DNA from: an uncultured Eubacteriales bacterium
Lineage (GTDB): Bacteria; Bacillota; Clostridia; Christensenellales; UBA1242
DNA: 64,000 nucleotides
Reading direction: 5' to 3'
NCBI GenBank assembly: GCA_900551855.1
Contig: URXM01000004.1
Location: 59,794-123,793 of the forward strand
Shown here: positions 33,465-41,412 of the stretch, in pieces
Numbering within the stretch: position 1 is the stretch's first letter
Layout: every line of letters starts with the position of its first letter
Made by a program: the position numbers and the translations under genes
The notes under the pieces: model-generated
Seen by the model: the letters and a program-made list of their open reading frames with translations, nothing else
Told to the model about the DNA's origin: nothing
The model's database searches: none

Positions 33465-34028
33465 ATTTTCTATTTTTTTAAGTGCAATTCCCCATGCAAC
33501 ATGATAATATTTGCGATAAAAATCGTTTAGTTTTTGATTATTTTCAAAAAAATTGTTTTTTAAGATTTTTGAGGCGATTGATTCATATAGAAGAGCAATT
33601 CTTTCTTTTGAGACATCTTTGAATTTTTTAATTTTTATTTTGCCATTTTTAATAGACTCTGTAATTTTGGAATATGCATCTTCAATCTTTTCTACGCCTT
33701 CAAAAAAGACTGGCAAAGCTGAGTAATAAATGCCATTTGTGTTTGATTTTTTGAAATCCTCGTTTTCTTTGCAATGATAAATATATCCTTTTTGATTTTT
33801 ATACGAAACTTCAAGTTGGTTTTCAAATTGTTCTTCATAACAAGCCACTCCATTGGAATCAACCCATGCAGTAACTATATTTATATCCATGTCTCTGATA
33901 TAAAAAAGTGCGTAATAGTAATTGTCTGTGACATAGGCACATTTAATAGATGGATTTTCATTACATTTTGAAATTATATTTAGGCAAGTTAGATTGGCAT
34001 TTGTTGAGCCATGATAGAAATTTTTCAT
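33450..34028 (-). CDS. Hypothetical 192-aa protein inserted after ftsW
   Basis: Unrecognised 192-aa protein. It opens 'MKNFYHGSTNANLTCL', continues 'SIKCAYVTDNYYYALFYIRD' and ends in a helical Lys-rich region. The opening 'YHGS' followed by 'YVT....YAL.Y' resembles the R/H-S-type start of ADP-ribosyltransferase-like folds, but no catalytic Glu motif can be assigned, so this is only a hint. The start at 34028 has no ribosome-binding site; a consensus promoter (TTGAAA-17-TATAAT) ends 6 bases before the ATG, predicting a leaderless mRNA. It runs against the direction of the cell-wall cluster. Confidence 0.75.
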   Translation of the reverse strand: MKNFYHGSTNANLTCLNIISKCNENPSIKCAYVTDNYYYALFYIRDMDINIVTAWVDSNGVACYEEQFENQLEVSYKNQKGYIYHCKENEDFKKSNTNGIYYSALPVFFEGVEKIEDAYSKITESIKNGKIKIKKFKDVSKERIALLYESIASKILKNNFFENNQKLNDFYRKYYHVAWGIALKKIENQKRT

Positions 34029-34063
34029 ATGTTTATTATAATGTATTTTAGCCTTAATTTCAA
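34029..34063 (-). promoter_or_regulatory. Consensus promoter abutting the start codon (leaderless)
   Basis: Minus strand TTGAAA (34063-34058), a 17-base spacer and TATAAT (34040-34035), then exactly 6 bases to ATG 34028. Confidence 0.72.
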
Positions 34064-34268
34064 GTTGGGTGGTGTTTTTACTCAATAATTTCTATGTGAT
34101 ATATAAATGCTTCAAATATCAACGACAGACTTTAAAAGACATTTATTAGCTGAGGGGATCAATTTTTTGCACTTTCCATTATTTGCAAAATTTAAAATTA
34201 AAGCAGAAGATTAATTTAATATTGTAGGGTTTTGAACTGTTATTGGCTCTTTCTTTTTGAGTTCTGTA

Positions 34269-34297
34269 TTGACAATCATATTGCTTGTTTGTATAAT
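34269..34297 (+). promoter_or_regulatory. Consensus SigA promoter for the 289-aa gene
   Basis: TTGACA (34269-34274), a 17-base spacer and TATAAT (34292-34297): a perfect match to consensus. AAGAAGGA at 34303-34310 then sits before ATG 34317, so this gene has a leader, unlike its leaderless neighbours. Confidence 0.75.
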
Positions 34298-34316
34298 AAA
34301 AAAAGAAGGAACTTAT

Positions 34317-35186
34317 ATGGAAGCATGCAAAAGCGCTTTTGGTGAAGAAATTGAAATATCAAAAAAAGACGACAAATATCCTCTTGATCAACAACTAATA
34401 AAGTGGTATATGAGATACCCAGAAAAACCTTTATCGGATGAGTATTTTTGGGAAATTGTAAATGAAACCGATCAACAGAAAAAGAAAGTTTTGATTGACA
34501 AATTGGTTGATTATGCCGGCAAAAATAGTTTTGAAACAGGATTTTTTGCAGAAGATCAAGAAGTTGAAGTTGGTGGTTTTGGTGGACATGCTTTTGTGAT
34601 TGATGACAAAGAAATTTATTATATTTTTTTTAAGAAGATTGATGAAAATATAAATGAAGTTATAGAAAAGAACAAGTCAGTTGAAGAAATGAAGATCCCA
34701 ATTATTGCTAATGCAGTTCTTAAAACTGAAATTGAATATTTTGGTTCTGGAAATCAAGCAAGAACAAACAGATTGAGATTGTTGGCAAGAATTTATAATG
34801 AAGAAAATGATAGTTTCAACGCACCATCTATCAAAGTGCTTAAAGGGAAAGGTTTGGCAGAATGTGTGGAGATGGCTTCTGTTGCACACAATTTGTTTAC
34901 TTTGGCTGGGATAAAATCATATTATATATGCTCAAAAGATTGCCATTTGGGAGATGTTGATTCTGAATATAGAAACGATGGACACGCTTTTGAATTGTTT
35001 GTAGATAAAGGCGTATATAGAATTTTTGACTTGGCACTTAGAAATTTTGGGAAGATAAAAGGAGACCCAATAAAAGATTTGATGGAAGACAAGCCTGTTG
35101 TTATTGAAGGTAAGGGCGTAAGAGAAAATGGTGTTTATGCAAACTATTCAAAAATGAGAGAAGCAGATGGCAAAAATTTAAAATAA
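34317..35186 (+). CDS. Hypothetical protein with transglutaminase-like C-H-D arrangement
   Basis: A 289-aa protein from ATG 34317. The C-terminal half has 'GKGLAECVEMASVAHNLFTLAG' (Cys at about residue 182), 'NDGHAFELFVDKG' (His at about 222) and 'YRIFDLALRNFG' (Asp at about 237). The order Cys, His, Asp with this spacing is that of the transglutaminase/papain-like fold, where the Cys heads a helix after a Gly. The N-terminal half (~170 aa) is unrecognised and acidic. No signal peptide, so it should be cytosolic. Isolated between its own strong promoter and a terminator. The function (protease, amidase or transferase) is unknown. Confidence 0.7.
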   Translation: MEACKSAFGEEIEISKKDDKYPLDQQLIKWYMRYPEKPLSDEYFWEIVNETDQQKKKVLIDKLVDYAGKNSFETGFFAEDQEVEVGGFGGHAFVIDDKEIYYIFFKKIDENINEVIEKNKSVEEMKIPIIANAVLKTEIEYFGSGNQARTNRLRLLARIYNEENDSFNAPSIKVLKGKGLAECVEMASVAHNLFTLAGIKSYYICSKDCHLGDVDSEYRNDGHAFELFVDKGVYRIFDLALRNFGKIKGDPIKDLMEDKPVVIEGKGVRENGVYANYSKMREADGKNLK

Positions 35187-35187
35187 A

Positions 35188-35218
35188 AGAGAGATATCCT
35201 TAGAGGATGTCTTTTTTA
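35188..35218 (+). terminator. Terminator after the 289-aa gene
   Basis: AGATATCC pairs with GGATGTCT (one G-T) around TTAGA-type loop, followed by six T. Confidence 0.75.
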
Positions 35219-35265
35219 TTTATTTAAGTTAGAGAAATTGCATATCAAACGAAAATCTTTTTTCA

Positions 35266-35277
35266 TATAATGCAAAT
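35266..35277 (+). promoter_or_regulatory. -10 box abutting murA start (leaderless candidate)
   Basis: TATAAT at 35266-35271 is exactly 6 bases before ATG 35278. No good -35 is seen at 17 bases (a TTGCAT lies 22 bases upstream). No Shine-Dalgarno. Confidence 0.55.
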
Positions 35278-36540
35278 ATGGAAGAAAGACTTATTATAAA
35301 TGGTGGACATCAACTGCAAGGAAAAATAAAAGTTGATGGTTCTAAAAATGCTTTTTTGCCTATTATGGCTGGCTGTGTTTTGTGTGACGGAGAAATAACT
35401 CTTGAAAATTATGCAAAACTTGAAGACTTAAATTCAATGAGAGTAATTTTGCAACATCTTGGAATAGAAACTCAAGAATTAGGTCGATCTTTATACATAA
35501 ACACAAAAAGCATTGAAAACAACAAAATAACTCATGACTTAACTCAAAAAGTTAGGGCATCAATTTTTTTGCTTGGGCCACTACTTGCAAGGTTTAGAAG
35601 CGCAAGCATCGCTTATCCAGGAGGTTGCAAAATAGGTGCAAGGCCGATAGACCTACATTTGAAAGCATTTAAAACTTTGGGTGCTAGAATTGTTGAAAAA
35701 CACGGTTATATTTATTGCTTTGGCGAAAATTTGAAAGCTGGAGATGTGTTTTTTGATTTTCCAAGTGTTGGGGCAACTGAAAGTTTGATGATGTGTGCGT
35801 GTTTATTGAAAGGAGAAACAACACTTAAGAATGTTGCGAAAGAGCCAGAAATTGTAGATTTGCAAAATTTTCTTAACACTTTGGGAGCAAAAATTTCTGG
35901 CGCAGGGACAGATCAAATAAAAATTGTAGGAGTCAAAAAACTGCACGGCGGGAAGTATAAAGTTATGCCAGACAGAATTGTTGCAGGAACTTATCTTTTG
36001 GCTACTGCTGTTTGTGGTGGAGATGTGATTGTTGATGGGGCATTGCTAATGGATAACGAAAGCCTTGTTTCTTTTCTTAAACAAACTGCTTGCCAAATTG
36101 AAACTTTTAATGATAAAATAAGATTGAAAGTTTCCAACAGGCTTTCTTCAATTGAAAAAATAGAGACTCGACCTTTTCCATTTTTCCCAACTGATTTGCA
36201 ATCTCAAATGATGGTTTTGCAAAGCGTGAGCAAAGGCGTTTGTTTGATCCAAGAAAATTTGTTTGAAAATAGATTTGGAGTTGTCCCAGAATTGAAAAAA
36301 ATGAGCGCTGACATAGTGGTCAAAGACAGAACGGCTCTTGTGAAAGGTGTGGAAAAACTTTATGGTGCTGATGTGTTTGCCACAGATTTGCGAGCTGGTG
36401 CAAGTTTGGTGCTGGCAGGCATGAAGGCAGAAGGTTATACAACCATCCATAATGTTGAATTTATTGACAGGGGATACGAAAAAATTGAAGAAAAATACAA
36501 CTTTTTGGGAGCAGATATAAAAAGGGTAAAAATTGAGTAA
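35278..36540 (+). CDS. murA: UDP-N-acetylglucosamine 1-carboxyvinyltransferase
   Basis: First committed step of peptidoglycan synthesis. The 420-aa inside-out barrel has 'KVDGSKNAFLPIMAGCVL', 'GGCKIGARPIDLHLKAF' with the catalytic Cys at about residue 116 (so fosfomycin-sensitive by family knowledge), 'PDRIVAGTYLLATAV', 'PFPFFPTDLQSQMM' and 'DLRAGASLVLAGMKAEG'. It overlaps the ftsQ start by 8 bases. The promoter -10 box is 6 bases from the ATG. Confidence 0.96.
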   Translation: MEERLIINGGHQLQGKIKVDGSKNAFLPIMAGCVLCDGEITLENYAKLEDLNSMRVILQHLGIETQELGRSLYINTKSIENNKITHDLTQKVRASIFLLGPLLARFRSASIAYPGGCKIGARPIDLHLKAFKTLGARIVEKHGYIYCFGENLKAGDVFFDFPSVGATESLMMCACLLKGETTLKNVAKEPEIVDLQNFLNTLGAKISGAGTDQIKIVGVKKLHGGKYKVMPDRIVAGTYLLATAVCGGDVIVDGALLMDNESLVSFLKQTACQIETFNDKIRLKVSNRLSSIEKIETRPFPFFPTDLQSQMMVLQSVSKGVCLIQENLFENRFGVVPELKKMSADIVVKDRTALVKGVEKLYGADVFATDLRAGASLVLAGMKAEGYTTIHNVEFIDRGYEKIEEKYNFLGADIKRVKIE

Positions 36541-37507
36541 AAAGAAACTTATTATTACACTCTCTGTTGTCTTTTCGGTGATTGCAGTGTTCTTGATTTT
36601 GTGCTGGACACTGTTTGCTTTGTCGTCAGTTTCTGTAAGCTTTGAATCTACAACTCAAAATTTGAATGTCACTGAAAAAGAAATTGTCGATGCTGGAAAG
36701 TTTAGATATGGTGCATCTGTTCTGTTTGAAGGGAAGAAAAAATCTGTTGAAAACATAAATAATTATGCTTCACAAAATGAAAATTTTGCTTATATAAGAG
36801 TGGTAAACATTGAAACAGTTTTTCCAAACAAATTTGTAGTGCATGTTGCAGAGAGAGAAGAACTTTTTGCTTTGGAACAAAATGGCAAATATTTGATTTG
36901 TGATAGAGATTTTAGAGTGTTGAGAGAGGCAGATAGTTTTACATCTTTACAGGACAATGCAATTTTGCTTAAAGGTGTTGTGATTGAAGATGAAAATGTT
37001 GCAGTTGGTGATTTTTTGAACATTGAACAAGAATCTATGAAAAAGTTTTACAGCGTTATGCTTCAAAACAACAGAGATTTATCTCAACAACTTGGAAAGT
37101 TTAAAGAGATTGAACTTGGCAAATATGCTGATGAAATTACAAAACAAGAATACATTTCTATGACAATAACAACTTTTCAAAACAGAAAATTTGTTGTCAA
37201 CAACATCGACTTTGCTTTTGTCAATAAAATCCAAAAATTGTTTGCAACAGAAAGTGCACTTTACAGTCAAAATGTTGACAGTGATGGAAACATATTGAAT
37301 GCAAATGGTGATATAATTTATGTTGTGAAAACTGATGCAGGGGAATATGTTTCTTACAACAGTGAGGAGCACACAGAAGATCAAAAAACTCCTCTAACTT
37401 ATCAAATTTTGCAAAATTGTTATATCAAAGTTGACAATTTGACACTTAGCAATTTTGTTGATAGAGATGAAAATGACATCTATTATTCTTTGGTTGAGAA
37501 TGTATAA
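36533..37507 (+). CDS. ftsQ: Cell division protein FtsQ/DivIB (POTRA domain)
   Basis: Bitopic division protein, 324 aa. A short cytosolic N-terminus, one membrane helix ('LIITLSVVFSVIAVFLILCWTLF', ~5-28), then a POTRA-like region ('VSFESTTQNLNVTEKEIVDAGKF', 'YIRVVNIETVFPNKFVVHVAEREELFAL') typical of FtsQ/DivIB, where 'P..l.v.v.Er.p.a' is conserved. The start is TTG 36533 with AAGGG upstream, overlapping murA. The C-terminal ~130 residues are divergent. The gene ends before the T-box region. Confidence 0.85.
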   Translation: MSKKKLIITLSVVFSVIAVFLILCWTLFALSSVSVSFESTTQNLNVTEKEIVDAGKFRYGASVLFEGKKKSVENINNYASQNENFAYIRVVNIETVFPNKFVVHVAEREELFALEQNGKYLICDRDFRVLREADSFTSLQDNAILLKGVVIEDENVAVGDFLNIEQESMKKFYSVMLQNNRDLSQQLGKFKEIELGKYADEITKQEYISMTITTFQNRKFVVNNIDFAFVNKIQKLFATESALYSQNVDSDGNILNANGDIIYVVKTDAGEYVSYNSEEHTEDQKTPLTYQILQNCYIKVDNLTLSNFVDRDENDIYYSLVENV

Positions 37508-37554
37508 AAATGTGAAAAATTCTTGACTTTTTGTGAAAAAGTGATATAAAATAA

Positions 37555-37790
37555 TACTGTTGATTATCGTTGACGGGAATAATGATAAGATTTTGTTTTT
37601 AGAGAGTTTGTGGCTGGTGAAAACAAACAACAAAACTTTCAGTTCCAACCCTGAGATATTTGCGATGAGCAGAGCCGACTGCATGGCACAATTTGCAGAT
37701 AATTGAGTGGGACTTTGTCCAATTAGAGTGGCACCGTGGTATTTCTATCACCTCTAAAAAGATTATTCTTTTGATGGGGTGATTTTTTAT
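37555..37790 (+). promoter_or_regulatory. T-box leader upstream of serS
   Basis: Tandem landmarks of a tRNA-sensing T-box riboswitch: an AGAGAGT at 37601-37607, the 'GGCTGGTGAAAA' apical motif near 37611, the T-box 'AGAGTGGCACCGTGG' at 37725-37739, and a terminator stem ATCACCTC/GGGGTGAT (about 37750-37785) followed by T-run. Serine codons TCA and TCC occur on the 3' side of stem I (near 37642-37650), either of which could be the specifier; I cannot choose by eye. Uncharged tRNA-Ser would favour antitermination and serS expression. The remaining 37508-37554 is upstream sequence containing the likely promoter ('TTGACT...TAAAAT' near 37525-37552). Confidence 0.88.
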
Positions 37791-37906
37791 GTTTATTTTT
37801 GCTGATAAGAAACTTAAAAAAGTCAATATTTCCCGTAAGGGATAATCTTTTATGAAGTTGTGATTTTTATAAAATTTATACTATTATGGTTATGGAGGGA
37901 GAAAAA

Positions 37907-39190
37907 ATGATAAATTTAGATTTGATAAGAAAAAATCCACACGAAATTGAAGAAAAATATAAGAAGAGAGAAAAGAACATTGATCTTACTGAAATTTTGG
38001 ATTTGGACAAAAAGCGTCGTGCTGTTCAACAAAAAGTTGATGAGAAAAAATCAGAAAGAAACAAAGTCAGTGGACAAGTTCCTGTTATGAAAAAACAAGG
38101 CAAAGATGTTGCTCCAATTATTGCAGAGATGAAAGCTCTTGGAGATGAAATTGCTGTTTTGGACAAAGAACTTAATGAGATTTCTGAAAGATTGAACTAT
38201 CTTCTTATGTGTTTGCCAAATCTTCCAGATGATGATTTGCTTCCTGGTGGAAAAGAAAACAACAAACCAATCAAAGTTTTTGGAGAACAACCAAAGTTTG
38301 ATTTTAAGCCAAAAAATCATATCGAACTTTGCAAAGATTTGGATTTGATTGACTATGAAAGAGGGACAAAACTTTCAGGAAATGGTGCTTGGATTTACAA
38401 AGGCGAAGGCGCAAGACTTGAATGGGCTCTTTTAAACTATTTCATTGAAAACCATTTGAATGACGGATATCAATTTATATTGCCACCACATATGCTCAAC
38501 TATGCATGTGGCTTGGGTGCTGGTCAATTTCCTAAATTTGAAGATGAAGTTTATTGGATAGACAAAAAAGGCACAGACAGCAAATTTATTTTGCCTACTG
38601 CTGAAACTGCACTTGTAAATATGCACGCAGGAGAAATTTTTGCAGAAAACGAATTGCCAAAGAAATATTTTGCTTACACTCCTTGCTATAGAAGAGAAGC
38701 AGGATCTTATCGTGCTGAAGAGCGTGGTATGATTAGAGGACATCAATTCAACAAAGTTGAAATGGTTCAATATTGCACACCAGCTCAAAACAAACAAGCA
38801 TTTGAAGAATTGGTTGCAAAGGCTTGCAAACTTGTTGAAGGTCTTGGACTTCATTTTAGACTTGAAAAATTGGCTGCTGGAGATTGCTCTGACAGTATGG
38901 CAAGAACTTATGATATTGAAATTTGGATCCCAAGTATGCAAATTTATAAAGAAGTAAGTTCTGTAAGCACTGCAAACGATTATCAAGCAAGAAGAAATAA
39001 CACAAAATATCGTGATGCAAAAACTGGAAAGACTGAATATGTTTGCACACTTAATGGCTCTGGACTTGCAACAAGCAGAGTGTTTGTCGCTCTTATTGAA
39101 CAATGTCAAAATGCTGACGGCTCAATCACAATTCCTGTTGCTCTTAGAAAATTTATGGGCGGACAAGAAAAAATTATGCCTAAGAAATAA
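37907..39190 (+). CDS. serS: Seryl-tRNA synthetase
   Basis: Charges tRNA-Ser. From ATG 37907 (GGAGGGAG site) the product is 427 aa: N-terminal coiled-coil arm ('MINLDLIRKNPHEIEEKYKK' to about residue 110), then class II motifs 'GAWIYKGEGARLEWALLNYF', 'LPTAETALVNMHAGE', 'CYRREAGSYRAEERGMIRGHQF' (motif 2) and 'NGSGLATSRVFVALIE' (motif 3). Regulated by the T-box upstream and ended by a strong terminator at 39197. Its placement inside the division cluster is unusual but the gene has independent signals. Confidence 0.97.
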   Translation: MINLDLIRKNPHEIEEKYKKREKNIDLTEILDLDKKRRAVQQKVDEKKSERNKVSGQVPVMKKQGKDVAPIIAEMKALGDEIAVLDKELNEISERLNYLLMCLPNLPDDDLLPGGKENNKPIKVFGEQPKFDFKPKNHIELCKDLDLIDYERGTKLSGNGAWIYKGEGARLEWALLNYFIENHLNDGYQFILPPHMLNYACGLGAGQFPKFEDEVYWIDKKGTDSKFILPTAETALVNMHAGEIFAENELPKKYFAYTPCYRREAGSYRAEERGMIRGHQFNKVEMVQYCTPAQNKQAFEELVAKACKLVEGLGLHFRLEKLAAGDCSDSMARTYDIEIWIPSMQIYKEVSSVSTANDYQARRNNTKYRDAKTGKTEYVCTLNGSGLATSRVFVALIEQCQNADGSITIPVALRKFMGGQEKIMPKK

Positions 39191-39196
39191 AACGAT

Positions 39197-39224
39197 AAGC
39201 AAAGACAAAATCTTTGCTTTTTTG
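39197..39224 (+). terminator. Terminator after serS
   Basis: AAGCAAAGA, loop CAAAA, TCTTTGCTT then T-run. Confidence 0.82.
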
Positions 39225-39285
39225 TTGTAATAAAAGTTTTTGAATTTAATAAATATTTGATATAATGACAAAAAGGATTATTGTT

Positions 39286-41205
39286 ATGTCAAAAAGTTTG
39301 AAAAGAATTTCTGTTGTTTTGTTTGCAGTGTTTACACTTATATTGGTATTGTTTATGTCAAGTCTTTCTTACGGAAAGGTTGTGGATGCAAGTTCTATCA
39401 AAGATACAAATGTGGTTTACAACTCTGTTGACAAAACTATTGTCGTTTCTGATGAAAAAGTTTTGGATATCACCGAAAGAATTACTGTCACTTTCAAAAG
39501 CCCTGGAATAAATGTCGGACTTTCAAGAAATATCTCCAAAGTGAACAAAATTACGAGGTTTTACAACGGCAAAGAATATGTAAACACAACCGTAAACAAA
39601 TTAGATTTGGTAAGTGTCACGCTTGACGGGATGGCTGAATATAATTTTGTGGAAGAAGATTCTGAATATTATTACATTAACACTGGTGCAGATGGGGATT
39701 ATAAGGTTGGCACTCACACTTATGAAATAAAATATCTTTATGATATGGGTGAAGATTTCATAAAAGATTTTGACGATGTCACTTTTGATTTGATGGACTA
39801 TGGTTTTGCAAGCAATGTTGAAAATTTTTCTGCACAAATAACTTTGCCAAAAGATTTTTTGACAGAAGGTCAGAGCATTGAAGATGTTTTGTCATTCAGG
39901 ACAAATGATATGCAAAATGTCGGTTTTGACAATGTAAATTTCAATTTGGAAGGCAACACAATTTCTTGCAGCGTTTCCAATCTTGGCACTTATACTGGAC
40001 TTACAATGCAGTTGATTTTGCCAAACAAATATTTCAACACTTCATATTCTCCTAGTGCTGTTTATTGGTTGGTTTTTGCGTCTTGTTTTGTTGCAGTGAT
40101 TGCTATTGTTGTCTTGGTTTTGATCAACAGAAGAAAACTTAAAAACATTGTTATAACTCCAGAATTTTATCCTCCAAAAGATTATTCACCTTTGGATATT
40201 GCAAGAGCATATAGAGGGAAATTAAAATCCAATGACTTTGCTTCGCTTGTCATTTATTGGGCTGGGAAAGGTTATGTTTCAATAAAAAATGAAAACGACA
40301 TTATCACTCTTACAAAGCTTAAAGATTTGCCTGATGTTGACAAAGAAAGTCCTCTTTTTGCTTCTAAAAAAGCAGAGAAAGAATATTTCAACAGTTTGTT
40401 TGAAAGTGGAGGATCTATAACTCTTCCAACAAACAACAGGGCAAGTTTGGTTTTAAAAAACTCTGTAAGAAATCTTTACCAAATTGAAAAAGAAAAAGAG
40501 AACAGAATTTTCTTTTTTAAGATTGCCATAAACATCATCGCGATTTTACCATTTTTGTTTTATATGCTTTGGAACATTTATTTAGGTTTGGTTTCAACAA
40601 GTACACTTATGATGTTGCTGTTTCCAGTGCTTGCCGTGTTTGCATTTTTATATTTTGATGGACCTATTATCTTTATGGCTTTATGGGGGATTTTCTTTGG
40701 TGGTGTGCCTTTGTTTATGCTTGTTTCAACTTTGGGAAGTGTCTATGACATTTGTGGGGTGCTTTATATAAGTTTGATCATTTTCTTGCTTGGAAGTTTT
40801 TCAGTTTTTGCTCTTAAGGCTTACACTGATCAAGAAATGAAAGATATGGGCAAAATTTTGGGATTTAAAAACTTCTTGGTTACGGCAGAACTTGATCGTC
40901 TTGAAATGCTCGTTGAAGAAAATCCAAATTATTATTATGACATTCTTCCTTTCTGCTATGTTTTTGGAATTACCGAAAAAATTGAAGAAAAATTTGCTAG
41001 TTTGAAAGTTGAAAAACCTGAATACTACGGCGGAGGTTCTGCTGTTGCTTTTGGAATCGTTTTAAGTCATTCAATGAGAAATGTGTCCTATGGAATTTCA
41101 CTCTACAACAATTCTGGCTCTGGCATTGGCCGTGGCGGATTTGGTGGTGGTCGTGGTGGCTCCTTTGGCGGAGGCGGAGGAGGCGGTGGATCTCATGGTC
41201 GCTAA
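39286..41205 (+). CDS. DUF2207 membrane protein with glycine-rich C-terminus
   Basis: A 639-aa membrane protein of the DUF2207 type: a signal/anchor near the N-terminus ('ISVVLFAVFTLILVLFMSSL'), an extracytoplasmic beta-rich domain with 'DITERITVTFKSPGINVGLSRNIS', a membrane segment at about residue 267 ('VYWLVFASCFVAVIAIVVLVLINRR'), 'NIVITPEFYPPKDYSPLDIA' (the family's 'PP.g.sPa...'), further membrane helices at ~410-510, and a C-terminal 'GGGRGGSFGGGGGGGG' tail. ATG at 39265 is inside a TATAATG -10 box, so ATG 39286 with AAGGA is used. The function of the family is unknown; here it lies between serS and ftsA. Confidence 0.88.
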   Translation: MSKSLKRISVVLFAVFTLILVLFMSSLSYGKVVDASSIKDTNVVYNSVDKTIVVSDEKVLDITERITVTFKSPGINVGLSRNISKVNKITRFYNGKEYVNTTVNKLDLVSVTLDGMAEYNFVEEDSEYYYINTGADGDYKVGTHTYEIKYLYDMGEDFIKDFDDVTFDLMDYGFASNVENFSAQITLPKDFLTEGQSIEDVLSFRTNDMQNVGFDNVNFNLEGNTISCSVSNLGTYTGLTMQLILPNKYFNTSYSPSAVYWLVFASCFVAVIAIVVLVLINRRKLKNIVITPEFYPPKDYSPLDIARAYRGKLKSNDFASLVIYWAGKGYVSIKNENDIITLTKLKDLPDVDKESPLFASKKAEKEYFNSLFESGGSITLPTNNRASLVLKNSVRNLYQIEKEKENRIFFFKIAINIIAILPFLFYMLWNIYLGLVSTSTLMMLLFPVLAVFAFLYFDGPIIFMALWGIFFGGVPLFMLVSTLGSVYDICGVLYISLIIFLLGSFSVFALKAYTDQEMKDMGKILGFKNFLVTAELDRLEMLVEENPNYYYDILPFCYVFGITEKIEEKFASLKVEKPEYYGGGSAVAFGIVLSHSMRNVSYGISLYNNSGSGIGRGGFGGGRGGSFGGGGGGGGSHGR

Positions 41206-41254
41206 AATTTAAAGTGTTTATCAGAAAATTTATATTTGTTTTTTGAATGTTTTT

Positions 41255-41288
41255 AAGTGTCCAAATTTTATGGGCACTTTTTTATTTT
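41255..41288 (+). terminator. Terminator after the DUF2207 gene
   Basis: AAGTGTCC (41255-41262) pairs with GGGCACTT (41272-41279) with one G-T pair, then a T-run. Confidence 0.8.
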
Positions 41289-41361
41289 GTAAATGGCAAA
41301 TTGTTTAAAAATGTATAATTATAAAAAAAAGTAAATTTTTATGAATAAAATCGTTTTTTGA

Positions 41362-41390
41362 TTGACTTTTTGTCTAAAAATGTATAAACT
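41362..41390 (+). promoter_or_regulatory. SigA-type promoter for ftsA
   Basis: TTGACT (41362-41367), a 17-base spacer and TAAACT (41385-41390), 22 bases before ATG 41413, which has GAGGGG. Confidence 0.65.
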
Positions 41391-41412
41391 AATCTTAAAT
41401 AATGAGGGGATT

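Noticed and set aside
41107..41204. Glycine-codon repeat at the DUF2207 3' end as a DNA repeat element
   Set aside because: It encodes the Gly-rich tail of the protein; no extended identical repeat units are seen.
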